Of a DNA stretch of 64,000 nucleotides, positions 20,987 through 33,526 are shown piece after piece. The notes beneath the pieces are model-generated. The model saw only the letters and a list, made by a program, of their open reading frames with translations, did no database searches and had not been told where the DNA came from. Origin of the DNA: Rutstroemia sp. NJR-2017a BVV2 (taxonomy: Eukaryota; Ascomycota; Leotiomycetes; Helotiales; Rutstroemiaceae); the NCBI GenBank assembly GCA_002946415.1, contig NJPS01000004.1, positions 315,001 to 379,000 of the forward strand. The letters run 5' to 3'. Numbering within the stretch: the stretch's first letter is position 1; every line of letters begins with the position of its first letter. The position numbers and the translations under genes were made by a program.

Positions 20987-23900
20987 GTTCACTGCACTTC
21001 AATCAAGCAGGCAAAAGCAAGTCGCTTACTTACGAATGGATAGCTGCTGTGTGTAGGTAGCCTTATGTGTCTCCTTTCTATCCCAGTACGCAGCAAAAAC
21101 AGAACGGAATATAGACAGCGGAAGTCAATTTCAATCACGCCCTCTCCCCTCCTCGCCACCCAATAAGAACACGCCACCCAGACACCCAAAACCCCAAGAA
21201 AGCGACCTATCACATTTTCTTTCCTTCCTTTCCTTCCCAAATCCAAATTCATTTCATTCACATAATATCGTTTCCAGAAGCACCTTGTCCAATTTCAGCC
21301 ACAAATAAAACCCGAGACAATGTCTCAACATCTCATAACCAACCCAGAGAAATATATTTCCCGACATGTGAAAATCAGCATACACGCACGAAACAAAACC
21401 GTTGCGTTGGGAAGGGTAGAACTGGTTTCCATCGGATACGTAAATTCGGTTCGTGCAACTTGCGGTTGGGAGGTTCGGAATATGATAGATCTGTTTTTTC
21501 TTGGGGTTTCAGTGCTGGGTGTAACTTATATGTTGTTGGGTCCCTGGTCGAAGGTAGGTTAATATATTAATCCTTCATTGGTGTTGTTGTTGGTGACTCC
21601 GTAAAAATGTCGTAGAATAAAAATGTCGTCGCGGAAGACGCCGTCGGTGGTTATATGAAGATAATATGATATATCGACAGCGAGGGGTCTGGGAGAGATA
21701 TCAGCAGTTCGTTCTAGTCTGATATAGTCAAGTCTGTGTGTCTGCGCACTCTCTACCCCAGAAAATGTAACATCACTTCAGCTCATCATTCCACCTTTTT
21801 TCCATCCAAGCTCCGCTCCCTCCTAGGACCCTCAACCCAACCCCGAAAGGAAAATAATTCCCGCATCCCCTTGAGTACTGTACGTTAAGCGATATCTCCA
21901 CTCCCCTCTTTTTGCTGGTGGCGTTAGTAATTAGCACTTACTTTAGTACTACAGTCAAGTCACGTCTACTCTACTCTATCCCATCGCCCATTGCAAGTCC
22001 CCTACCTATACACAGTACAGCAAAAACCCACCATCCTCAACGTCATATGACGCCATCCCCTCCCATCCCATCCTCGTCGACCCTGCCTGCTTATGCATAC
22101 GCGATTAAATTTTCCTTTACAGTACAGTAGCCCCGCAAATACTCCTCTTTTCCTCTTGCTCGATTTTGGGAATAGTGACATCTTTGTCAATTAGAGGGTC
22201 ATTTATGCAGGATGAGATATGTTGGACCCTTTGTGCCCTGGGTGCATGAAGTGGAAAGTTAGTTTTAGTAAGGTGATGAGTGGGTGCATGAAAGGAGAGG
22301 AGAGGAGAGGAGAGAGTGGATATGGATGGCATGGTATTATTGCTCTGTAAACTCGTTGGCTCGGTATGGGCATTTGGGTATGCTGTGCGACGGTATGGTA
22401 TTGGTAATATGGTATACTATGGATTCTATGTATGTTATGCTATGCTGTCTATTGTACAACTCCATCTCCGAAACAAAGCCGTCGCCGTTGAGCCGTTGCG
22501 CGCGAGGGTATGTATGTAGTGTAGCCGAATGGGGTTGATGATTGGAATCTGGATGTAAGGATAATATAGCAACGTTGTGGGACGGGAACCGGTTAAGACG
22601 AAATATGATGTATCGTGTAGGATGGACATATAACTTCGGAGATGCAATTTACTGCGATGGATTGCGGAGGCGAAAAATTGACTTAGCGGAGAGAAGGGGT
22701 TGGTTAGATGCGGATGGGGTGGGAGTAGGACGAAGGAAGATTTGGAGGAAATGCAGGTGGTCGAATGGAGGTTGATCGGTTATTGGGTAGCTGTAGATAT
22801 TGACGATGGATGAATTGGGTAATTTGGAAATAGGGGGAGGAAATGAGTAGGAGAGACCAATCACTTAGCTATACTCGTAAATGCACTGGATGAAAGCAAA
22901 CGCCCACTCACCATTAGGAGAATAAAAATTGAATGTTGTGTCCATCCTCATTATCATCATCATCATGGCTTGCTCTCTCCATATGCGTATGCTTCAAACC
23001 CTAGATCACAGGACTTGTAAATAGTTTGCCCCTCTCGGTTCGTTCTCCGCCAAGCATCGTGAAGTCGTCAATGACGGAATAGCCTCCACTTTGACGTCGG
23101 AGAATATATCCAATACAGATTTGCTTACCCTTCTTTTTCCCCAATATATTCCGATTCGACTCGATTTGAGGCTAACTTCGACGATTCACAATGCCTTTCA
23201 TCGCTTGGGGTCATCGACTCCATATCCCCACTAGTAAGCTATTATTGTACATACAAGTATCGGACATCACATCACATCCAACCGTCAGCAAATCGCGAAG
23301 CAAAAAGCCAGATCCAGATTCATCACCCAGCACAGGTAGTACCCGATATCAACCGCGACCGTGCTTTAGTGACCCCGTGGCTTGAAACTCTAGAACGGGA
23401 TCTCTTCAGATAGTAATGATTGTGTGAAGGATGCGATGCAGAGGCGAGAAAAAGGAAACGAAGGCTTTCCAAGATCCTCACAGTTGCACTCGGGCCGTAA
23501 AGCGATCCTTCAAGGTCAAGGAGCTCGGGTACGCACTCGTGCAGGAGGTAAGGTTCTTGACTGTAAGAACAAGGGACGACGGACGGCCGAATGCAACCGA
23601 TTCGATCTCTCATTTCGCTTTTTGTTGCAACATGTAAGCTATGATGGCCAGAGCGAGCGACGCCGGATCTCGGATGCGTTGGAGGAGGATCTTGATTGGA
23701 GGATTTCTACGTCAGACCTGATCGAGTTGGTCTGTTTCGGCTGCCGTACCTATCAAGGAAATAGCTGCAGTGCGATGCATGCTAAATTGCTGGGCAGTGA
23801 CCTGCCCATGACTATTTTACCCCTCCATCAATAAAATAACAACAGAGGAGCAGCGTCGTAAGAGAGTAAGGTGATTCCTTTCTCTGCACTGGATGGGAGC

Positions 23901-24265
23901 CAAGTCGTACGATTGTTCTCGCACCACTTTACATCGACAGCATGCATCATAATTATTTGACAGTCATTTCTCTCCTGTTACCATACTTTGACGATTTATT
24001 ACCGTGAGAGACGCGCGGTATCTGCAATTGGTCAATCCAAATGTGCCCGACGAACCGGCGTGGCGTAGCTGTCTGCATGGCGCCGCACCAGTTGGGGTCT
24101 GCAGCCATAGCCATGGGTTGGGAGGATGCGGATTGGAGGGATCTGAAAATTATGGAGGAGAGGGATATGGATAGTATGGAGTTGGAGAAAAGGTGTGCCA
24201 AGCTGGACCGAGATAGGATAGGTAGGCGGAATTGGTGACACGGGAACTGCATCAGGCTTCCAGAG

Positions 24266-24291
24266 TAGGTACTGTACTTTGTACGAAGTAC
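24266..24291. repeat. Perfect 10-bp inverted repeat (hairpin)
   Basis: The left arm TACTGTACTT and right arm AAGTACAGTA are exact reverse complements around a six-base loop, TGTACG. Confidence 0.85.
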
Positions 24292-24462
24292 AGTAGGAAT
24301 TGTAGAGCGTCGGTTTTCGCTTCGTCTTCTCCGCATTTTTCCAGAGACGGGAGGAGGGGCTTGGAAAGGATGTGTTGCTGGGCTTGTTTCCGTTCCCTTT
24401 TTTGATCGTGATGTGCCGTCTTAGAAGGGGTCGCACGACAGCCGATGTATGGGAATGGATGC

Positions 24463-24492
24463 TAGGGAGGGAGGGAGGGAGGGAGGGAGGGA
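24463..24492. repeat. (GGGA)n microsatellite
   Basis: About seven tandem copies of GGGA. Confidence 0.85.
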
Positions 24493-26646
24493 AGGATAAG
24501 AAGTTTAACGCCAAAAAATCTTTTTTGGTTTCTTATTGCGGCTATGTAAGAAAAGTATTTTGATATTGCTTGCTTTCGCCTCGAATCTCTGTATAGCCGT
24601 ACAAGATGGCGATGTGGTTGAATAGGCAAAATTTGACAATATTGATCAATGCTGAGTAAAAAGTCCGGCACCTCCTTTCTGACATGTGCAGTTAAGACAT
24701 TAAGACAGGAAGGAGTTCGTGAAGAAGATCGTTGGTTGGGAGTTCCCGGGCGTGAGAAAAAGAAAGGAAAAGAATTATTTCTTGCATTATGCTTGCATTG
24801 CATTGAAGCCAACCTGGATAGATCTACCTCCAGTCGCAGTAGGGTAAGACACTTGACTTTGAACTTACTCATGAAACGGGACCGCGAAGTACGAAGAGAC
24901 GAGATCATTGTACAGTACCGTCTGCGAATCCTCATTCCAGCCACATATCAGCCATACTTCCTTAAGAGAGGTTAGGACTGTTTAAGGAGCTATGGTGAGC
25001 TTAGCCTGGCAACGTAAATGGTCAATATCTGAGCGAGGAGATCGACAGATCAATCTTAATGAACAGAAGGAAAACCGATCATTGGTCGATTATTCCGACG
25101 AACTGTTGATGAAAGAAACAGCTTTTCAATATCAAAAAGTCAACTAAAGGATATCAGGGCATACAATGTAACTCACGACCACTCAGATGCATTGAAATTG
25201 AGGGAATTAATATAATAGTAATGCTTGGTTGCGATTTAAGGTTTCGTGAGGATACATGATATTGAGACGATTCTGAGGTGAGGCCGAGGGAGCGGAAGCA
25301 TGAGTATCGATATGGATGTGATGGATATTGTTCTTGCGGTATCACTATTGCATGTAAGAAAACCCGGAGAATTGAAAGCGTCTGTCGCGCCAAAGACTTA
25401 TTTTCCCTGCAATACCGGCGCGCATCAAAGTAGCATTTTGGATCTGTAAGAGTATGAGCCCAGAGAAGCCTTACGATGGCGAGAGAAAGAGAAAAGAAGC
25501 AGAGGGCAGATGAGACGAGAGAAGATGAGAGGAGAGAAAAGGAATGGTCTGTTCTCTTCTTTGAATGGCATTTCCTCTTTACCATCATCGTGTTGTCCGA
25601 CCACATCCAGCCATTCTTTCTTCCACCCATTTAAGTTTTCCATTCATCAAAGCCAACATTGCATCTGAATACCTTCGCATCAAGATTATGATACCGCATG
25701 TAGACTAAATCACCCAACATCATCATCCCACATCATCATCATCATCATCGTGCTGTACCCACGGACGGCATTTGCCTTCCACCTTTGACCCAACCCTGAC
25801 CCAGTCATTATCCTCGCACAACCTTCCGAGGGTTAGTTAGCTCTAGTTACATTTCTCACATCTACTGCCCAGGTAGTCGTAGCTCTTACTCTCACCACTT
25901 CGATAAGTTTCACAAACTCCATTTCAACAGCCCAGCGCGGCCGGACTTAGCTAGTAAGGTTATCGATATTTTTCGGATTTTTGGGTGAGAAAAAGAAAGA
26001 GTGCGACGCCTTTCTCCTATCAATCCAATCCATCCGTCCATCCTCCATCGTCACGGAGAGAAAGGAGCACGGACAATCGATAATCGAATCAGTCAACCAT
26101 ACAGCCAACCCACCGAGCCCACCACAACCTTTTTAGTCTTTGGCCGTAGTTCTCCACCAAAAAAGGATACCCATACCATACAAGTAACCACTACCCATAC
26201 CCTTCCATACCCATACCCACTAAGGATCCCATAATCCATCACCTACTCGCTACCCTCACCACCACCTTTTTTTGACGACCATCATCCGCGGTACTTCATC
26301 AACCAAAAAAGAGGAAACGACTCCTCGCCCATACAACCTCAACGCCGACCGACCAGACGACCACCTTCCAACCATATAGATCGACCTCACCACTGCCTCC
26401 TCCCAACAACATCTGACTATCCATAATCACCACCAATTCGAACAGTATAGTATATAACAACAATCACATCACCGCTTCAAATCAAGATCGACCTACCGAT
26501 CCCGCCCTCTCTCTACTGCCTTTTACGACAAATAATCATGTCGTGCCGATAAGCGTTATACAACTTGGTTTCGACTCATTTGAGGCAACGATTGGGATCT
26601 TCTTTACCAAACATGTCGGCACTCGACCTGCTATTACTCAACAACA

Positions 26647-29600
26647 ATGGATCTGTCAAATCTTCCAAAGACTGCGGGGAGCACTCCGGCGTCGAGCCCG
26701 GGACTGTTCAGTCCCTCCAACCTACATCGTCAACAAGTCCCATCTATTTCTGATGGAACTCCTCACCCCAGCCCCTATCTGCATCCTCTGCAGATGCACA
26801 GAGTTCGAGAGTAAGTGGATCCTCGCTTCATGTGATTGCTGTGTTCGCAGAGATTTCTTAGTATTTTGCATGTTCTATCTTGTGCGACGTCCTCGGGGTT
26901 GGAGTACAAGATCATCTTATCAGTTCAGTCCCATCTCACACCCGGAATCTCTTCGCTGCCCTCGTGAACCAACCAATTTGTTGCTTTGCTCAGATAACTG
27001 ACTTAATTTTTTCACTACAGGACCCACAAAGCACAAGTCGAACAGGATTTCATAACGGGGCGGAAACTTATCAATCAATACGAAATCATCGACGAAATAG
27101 GGCGCGGTGTACATGGAAAGGTCAAACTTGCACGCAGTCTGCAGACTCAGGAGTATGTTGCGATCAAGATTATACAACGATTCTCGAAGAAACGGAGACT
27201 GGGGAGAGTCACCGTCTCGCCTGAAGACAAGACAAAGAGGGAAATCGCTATTTTAAAGAAGATCCGGCATCCCAATGTCGTCGGCTTGATAGAAGTAATC
27301 GATGATCCGGAACTAAAGAAGATATATATGGTGCTGGAGCATGTGGAATTAGGGGAAATTGTATGGCGTAGAAAAGGTATTCCAAAGATATGTTTATATG
27401 AGCGAAGGAGGATCGAACGGGAGATGAGAGGTGAGGAGGATACAGGGAACGACGAGAAATACTACCACATGATCGAGCGACGCCGGCGACTGAAGGAGAT
27501 GAAGAAAGCGAAACTGTCTCAACTTGCACAAGGTCACCCAGATTACTGGAGCTTGGAACATGGCAATGATGAAGAGGACCCTGAAATGTCGGTCATATCG
27601 CGGCAAACCACGCAGGAGTCCTACGTCTCTCAAGCCCACACCCGTGGGTCATTACCTCGTTCAAACCCTGGATCACAAAGAGGTTCCCGAGCAACCTCTA
27701 GAGCTACCTCTCGAGCTCCAACAGTGCCCAGTTCTCGTGCTCATACACCATTGCCTACTGAGTTTGACATTCCTCCGATCGATAGCGACAACGAAGACGA
27801 TGACGTTAGTCACTTGCAACCGCTCTCCTCTAATCCATCGTCTACTGCTCTTGAGGGAACGATGTATGGCTCCTACCTAGAAGATCCGCATTTTCGAGGT
27901 CGATCTCCAAGCATGGCTGACAGCATTATCTCTCACATGTCTTCAGTAGACGGTCTGGCTCAACACGACGCTTTCGAAGATGATTATTCTTACGTTCCAT
28001 GCTTTACCCTTGATCAAGCGAGATCTGCTTTCAGAGACACCGTTCTAGGATTGGAATATTTACACTACGAAGGTATCGTTCACCGAGACATCAAGCCTGC
28101 TAACCTCCTCTGGACGAAGGATCACCGTGTGAAGATCTCTGACTTTGGTGTTTCATATTTTGGTAGACCAATCAGGGAAGGAGAAACAGAAGAGAACATT
28201 TCTGAAGCTGACGCTACCGATTTTGATGATGATCTCGAGCTGGCCAAGACTGTTGGGACGCCTGCCTTCTTCGCGCCGGAGTTATGCTACACCGACCTCG
28301 ATATCGAGCAGCCTAAGGTCACCGAGCAAATCGATGTGTGGTCTCTTGGCATCACGCTCTACTGTTTGATCTTCGCTCGCATCCCCTTCATGGCAGAAGA
28401 CGAGTACCAACTTTTCAAGGCTATCGCGAAAGAGGAGATATATATTCCAAGGAAACGTCTCAAGGCCGTTGATCCTGCAACACCAACTGCAAACTTCAGC
28501 AAACGGATGGGACCATGGGATGGCCCATATAGAGATGAGGCCGATCTCGCGTACGAGGAAATTGACGATGAGCTTTACGATCTACTTAGACGAATGTTAA
28601 TGAAAGACCCCGCCGAGCGCATGAAGCTTCGAGAAGTCAAGCGACATCCATGGACACTCCATGGTATTGAGAACATCATTGGATGGCTCGATGACACCGA
28701 TCCATCACGTAAGACAGCTGGACGCAGAATTGAAGTCGACAAGAGCGAATTAGAAAGGGCTGTCGTGCCTATCACATTCTTGGAACGAGCTCGATCGACA
28801 TTGAAGAAGACTTTGGGCAAAGTTACCAGTGTAATGAGAAGCGACCGAAGCGACCGGACTGATATCTCACGGAAGAGGGCTACAAGTAACGCTACAAGTT
28901 CTGGAGCAGAAAATTCGAATTCAAGCAGCTTCCCTCCCTTGACTCCTGTTCTACGCGAGTTCGTCCGCCGAGCCAGTCTTCGTGGAGACGAATCATACTT
29001 CTCTTCCTTCACCGATAACCACCACAGGGAGCCGACAGAGCATCCCTTAGCACAAAGTCAAAGTGCTAGCCCAGACTCGGCGCCGAATAATCTATTCTCA
29101 GCCGAGTTTTCACTAGATTCTTCCACGGTAGGAGCCACTCCCAAAAAACGTATCGGGTCCATTTCTGCTGCATCAGATTTTGATGCAAGACCAGGTCCAC
29201 CGGAGCGCACGACATCGGGGACTCCGTCAATTGCGACAGTCGTTCATAGAGGCCACTCATACTCGCGGTCGGTAAATCACATGTTCTCAAGCAGTCCCCC
29301 TACCGAAGATGAATGCCCAAGAACGCCAGGACCCTTCACTGACCACATGGGACACATTCTTGGCGGCACTTTCTGGAAGCCGAGAGGTCGAGAATACTTG
29401 GTGGAGATTGATGAAGGGACAACATCGAGGGCTAGATCGGTCGATAGAGGATTATTTGTTGCGGAAGATAAGCATGCATCCCCTAGCGTTGCAATGAGTA
29501 CAGCAGTGGCGCCGGGCCACTTTGAGCATCCTCGCCCATCCCGCTCCATGGATACCAGTCCAGTCCATGTTGATTACGACAAGCCCTTACCATCACCCCT

Positions 29601-30489
29601 ATTCTTCCAACCATACATGGTCGAGAAGCATTTCTCACTGTCGTCAGCATCGACGCCTAACGTAACGAGTACCCAATATGCTGCATCAATCCTTGACGAT
29701 AGACCCGCTACGGCTAACCGAACTCCGGAAGGAAAGACCCCCGCACCCCGAGTTTATGGAGCAAGTACACCAGAATCATTTCAAAGAGCTCAAGAACAAT
29801 TGGAAAGGAGAAGGAAAATTGAAGCAGATGCCAATGCAAAGAGACTTGAATTCCAGAGTTCAAATCTCAAAGTTGAAACCTCTGCGCCTAAGAACTGTCC
29901 ACCCTCTCCTGACGATGAGGAGTTTGCCCAACGGCAAGAAGAGGCAGCCAAACGTGCTCGTTCTTACAGCTCGGTTAATTCAACGACTGTTCTGTCTCCA
30001 ATCACCTCGCCTTCGGATATTAATTCGCCCATTTCTTCGGTTGCCCTCGGCTCACAAGAACAAATATTTCCATCTGTGCCATCATTACCTGCTCTGATCT
30101 CTGGCGCGTCTTCTGTTTCCGCCGATGGTGAGGGAGATATGCTTCATTTCCCGGGTGTCTGTCCTCCAGAAACTGTCTATACCGCTATTAATACACCAGA
30201 CACTCTAACACCATCAGTCCTCTCCAAAGAATCATCTACTGACGTCGAGACCCCTATTGCATCGGATGATCATTATGCCATCCGACCTTATGCCGATACG
30301 GACGAAGAAGGTTACAATGGCGATGGAGACATGTCCATCAACGCGGACGATGACTCGGACAGTGATGAGGGTCTCACCATGATTCGAAAGAAACCTAAAG
30401 CTAAATTCGTCGGGACACACGGTCGTCGCGGTACAAATGCATCGGTTGGGAGTACGGATACTGCTAAGAAGGTATCAGTTGATGGTTGA
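26647..30489 (+). CDS. CaMKK / SNF1-activating-type serine/threonine protein kinase (Ssp1/CmkC-like)
   Basis: Exon 1 is 26647-26810 and exon 2 is 27021-30489, joined over a 210-base GTAAGT..CAG intron in phase 2; 1210 residues. The start fits the conserved leader NLPKTAGSTPASSPGLFSP. The kinase domain begins with YEIIDEIGRGVHGKV (Gly82 onward), VAIK Lys104, HRD Asp411 in HRDIKPANLL, DFG Asp429, APE Glu475, and ends near residue 605. A PEST-like insertion of roughly 160 residues, starting with a basic helix (ERRRIEREMRGEE), separates the N- and C-lobes, as in fungal calcium/calmodulin kinase kinases. The 600-residue C-terminal tail is Ser/Pro-rich, acidic and disordered. The family phosphorylates SNF1/AMPK and CaM kinases and links calcium, stress and glucose signalling. 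Upstream lies TATATAA at 26451 and a long pyrimidine-rich leader. Confidence 0.93.
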
Positions 30490-33400
30490 AGTTTCTCCAA
30501 AATAAAAAACATTGGGTGGCTATTTCAAAACTCATTTCTAGCATTTCTTGGCATATTTGATATCGTCATCAGCACTGGTTTGAACACCAAAAAAAAGTTT
30601 GAGGACCAGGGGGTGTCCGTTTTGGACGATCACGCATCGAAGCCTAGTCGAGGAATATACAAAGGAAAATACGATTAACGAAAAGGGGACGGGCACACAT
30701 TGTTGCAAAATCACAACTCTTTATCTGTAGGGACTGGGAAACGGAAATTGGGATTGTCGGCTACGATACATTCATGTCATTATGCTTTTTTATTTTTCTT
30801 CTCTCCACTTTAGATATCTGATTTGTTGGAAGGGTATTCATGGCAGTCGAGGTGGGGGGAGTTCTTCTTTTCTTTCCTGCATGGGATGATTTCATGTTTA
30901 TTGGAAGCGATGTAATCTTTTTTGGTGCTTTGTGCGTTGCGGGTTTGCGAGATGGGACGGGATGGGATGGGATGGCATAGGAGTTCGGGGATTCGGTGGT
31001 TGGAAAATGCAGCGAGCAAGAGCAAGAGGAGAAAGAGATGAGAATGTCCGGAGAGGACACAGCGAGCGAGCGAGCGTCAGACGGACGGATTTTGTGAATA
31101 TGTGCGTGCGGGCTAGGGGCTATTCTTGTTATGATAGCCACACGTCGAAAGCAAGAAAGAAAGAAAAACACAACAAACCAAACCAAACAAAAACAAAGTC
31201 GCAAGTCTATTGAGCTGAGAATCTGCTTGCTATATATACGTATATATAATTCCGTTCAATTATTAGCATTATCATAGAAGGGGGGTGGGTTGGCTTTGGT
31301 CTAGTAGGGTTGGGCTAGGTGTTGGTTTCGGGTTGATAGATGGGGAAAGGGGAAGAAGATTGATTTTGTGAGGAGAGGTGGGAGGTTTTATGAGGAGAGA
31401 AGGGGAGAGGAGAGGAAAGGAAAGGCGGAATGCAGATATGAGATGAATGAGATGAGATGAATGAAAAAACTTACTTGATATATATAGATGTATTATTTAT
31501 CACATGTTTGTAATTTTGTATGATATATTATGGATATGGATATGAATATGATATAAGAGGATTTGAGTGTGCCTTTGGACAGTAAAGTTTGCTTGTGTGG
31601 TTCGTTGTTGTGTATGATGGATGGCGGTGGGCGGGTAGATCTGGGTGGGTGTCTCCTTAGTGGGTGAATGGTAGGTAGGTAGGTAGGTAAATCTTATAAG
31701 TCGTGTTGTCTTCTTGAGGTGATCATAAGGTTGCTAATTCCTATATTCGATTCCAAAGTTTACAGTTCAGTGTGCAGGTTTCTTTTCCGCTCGAACTGCT
31801 GTGGAAGTTTGCTTGCGAGCTAGTGTTCGAGATCGAAGTGCATTCAAGTCCCAATTCCAAATGCGGGACGTAGTCCTCACGAATCATGAGCTCGGGACGG
31901 GCAAACAACTTGGTTCAAAGGTGCTGGTTTCCGGAACTCTAATGGAGTAGGTGGTGTTGAGTGTAAGATTACGGTTCGTGGGGCTAGTATCATCTATGTT
32001 TGGATGGAGAATTTGCAGGGAGAACTTCGGTGAATGTGGTATGAGGTCGACAGCTGCTGCTGCAATAGCTACTCATCCGACAGATACATGGGTTGCAGGG
32101 CTCACGCATTCAGGTTTCCTGCATAACAGCGCGATCACGGCCGTCCCACCAACAATAATGTTCATTTCCAGGCACAAAATCTCTCCATTATGGAAATCAT
32201 TTCGAATGGGACAGCGGAGAACGGTAATTGGGCTCGAAGTGTGGTCGTGGGGACCGAACTGGGGTTTTGGAGATGGGCCGTGGGGCGACAGGAGATTCAT
32301 GGCCTGTTCTAGACTAATTCGACGAATATGGTGGATTTTGTGAGGAGGTTGATGAGATAGATTTTGGGCGGTTCTGGGTGTGCTTGTAGGGGTTTGATGC
32401 GAACCGTTTGTGGATCTAGCTTTCATGTGCGGGGGGAGTATTTTGTTTATTAATAGCTAGCTTCTCTTGAGATCTTTCTGGTCAATTCGTCCCTGTAGTT
32501 ATTGTAGCGAGGGAATACTTGTACGCAGTCTGGCAGTCTTCTCCCCTCAGTCACATTGTTTTGTGAAGTAAGAATATGTCACCACATGCAAGCGATGCTA
32601 CTATTACTCTCGTGTGTCGATACTGTACCTCTAGTACCCAACAGATCATTACCTGAAACAACTGCTATCACAAAGTAATTTCGAGTACCACCTTCCAAGA
32701 GTGGTGGTTAGAATTCTGTATGCACGAGTAAAATCCTAAATCACGATGCCGTCGAAATGTGGATTTATCACAGTGAAGCAGATATACGCATATATTCACA
32801 ACATATCTAAAAGATGCGCTAGGCTTACGCGATCAAAATGAAGTCTTATTCAGGGTAATATGTAATGGTTTCAATTTTTCATACAATTAAATATGAATAT
32901 TGAAGGTATCCTCATTTTCAGCAGTTTTGGCATGTGCGTACAGAAGACCACCACTGTTGCTTGGACCTGTGAACAACTCCGCCACTACACCTTCTCTCAT
33001 CGAGCTAGGTTCGGGGCTATCTTGGATCATGAGTTTATCCGAAAATCAATACATGAGCAACATCAAACCGGACCGAATGTTACTGCAATGGGTATTGGTG
33101 AGGATGAATTGATGTGTTACAGTTTGGGTTTACCTACTTCCCGAATCTATCAAAGTTGCATACCGTGTTCCTGCGTTACTGGGGGCGGGCCGATGGATCG
33201 ACAACCTTGCTCGGCAGCGATTCCCGAAGAGGAAAGCCTTGAAGTATGCCATAGGATTTGTCGAGATTCTACGTATGTACATGGACAGTCATATTGGGTT
33301 CTCAAATTTCAGTTAATGCTATGTAGACGCTTCTAGTAGATGTGTTCCTTAAACATGTGTCGTCGCCGAGGTCTATATCACTTCCCCCATCTCTGCATTT

Positions 33401-33526
33401 GAATTACATTACACGGATGGCTGCTTCTATTTCTGCACGACTTTCTGCAGTTCTACTCTGCTTACCACTCGGTATCCGAGATTTCTTCTACGCCAGAGCA
33501 GTATCACTTCAATATCATATGCTAAG
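30490..33526. other. 3 kb gene-poor spacer
   Basis: This holds the kinase 3' UTR, purine-rich runs (GGGAT near 30958, GAGAT near 31438), AT-rich DNA near 31480-31560 and the amylase promoter. One coding-like minus-strand frame is listed separately. I found no AmyR-type CGG pair close to the amylase ATG. Confidence 0.5.
32073..32426 (-). CDS. Hypothetical small protein
   Basis: An open frame of 117 codons whose codon use looks natural. The first two thirds are Pro/His/Ser-rich and disordered. Residues about 87-103 are hydrophobic (MNIIVGGTAVIALLC) and could span a membrane. No family is recognised, there are no splice partners, and the plus strand is also open here. It may be a chance frame. 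Confidence 0.3.
   Translation of the reverse strand: MKARSTNGSHQTPTSTPRTAQNLSHQPPHKIHHIRRISLEQAMNLLSPHGPSPKPQFGPHDHTSSPITVLRCPIRNDFHNGEILCLEMNIIVGGTAVIALLCRKPECVSPATHVSVG

Larger units (their letters stand above)
19857..26646. other. 6.8 kb gene-poor spacer
   Basis: No supportable gene was found between the NmrA-like gene and the kinase. Notable content: a purine-alternating GTTRA pentamer array (20927-20986), a GGAGA run near 22288, a GGGA array at about 24463-24492, a perfect hairpin at 24266-24291 and repeated TACTGTAC/GTACAGTA words. The last 600 bases are pyrimidine/CA-rich, as is usual for a long fungal 5' leader, and carry TATATAA at 26451. An ATG in good context at 21320 opens an 80-codon frame with no known motif. 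I do not call it. Confidence 0.5.

Noticed and set aside
21320..21562. 80-codon ORF with good start context
   Set aside because: No motif or family, and the surroundings are low-complexity spacer.
23191..23390. Small spliced gene: ATG 23191, 55-base intron, ending ...TPWLETLERDLFR
   Set aside because: The splice phase works and the peptide looks plausible, but it is only 54 residues, has no known family and no supporting neighbours; chance is as likely.
24032..24514. 160-codon minus-strand ORF
   Set aside because: It begins in the GGGA array (poly Pro-Ser) and the rest lacks any recognisable structure.
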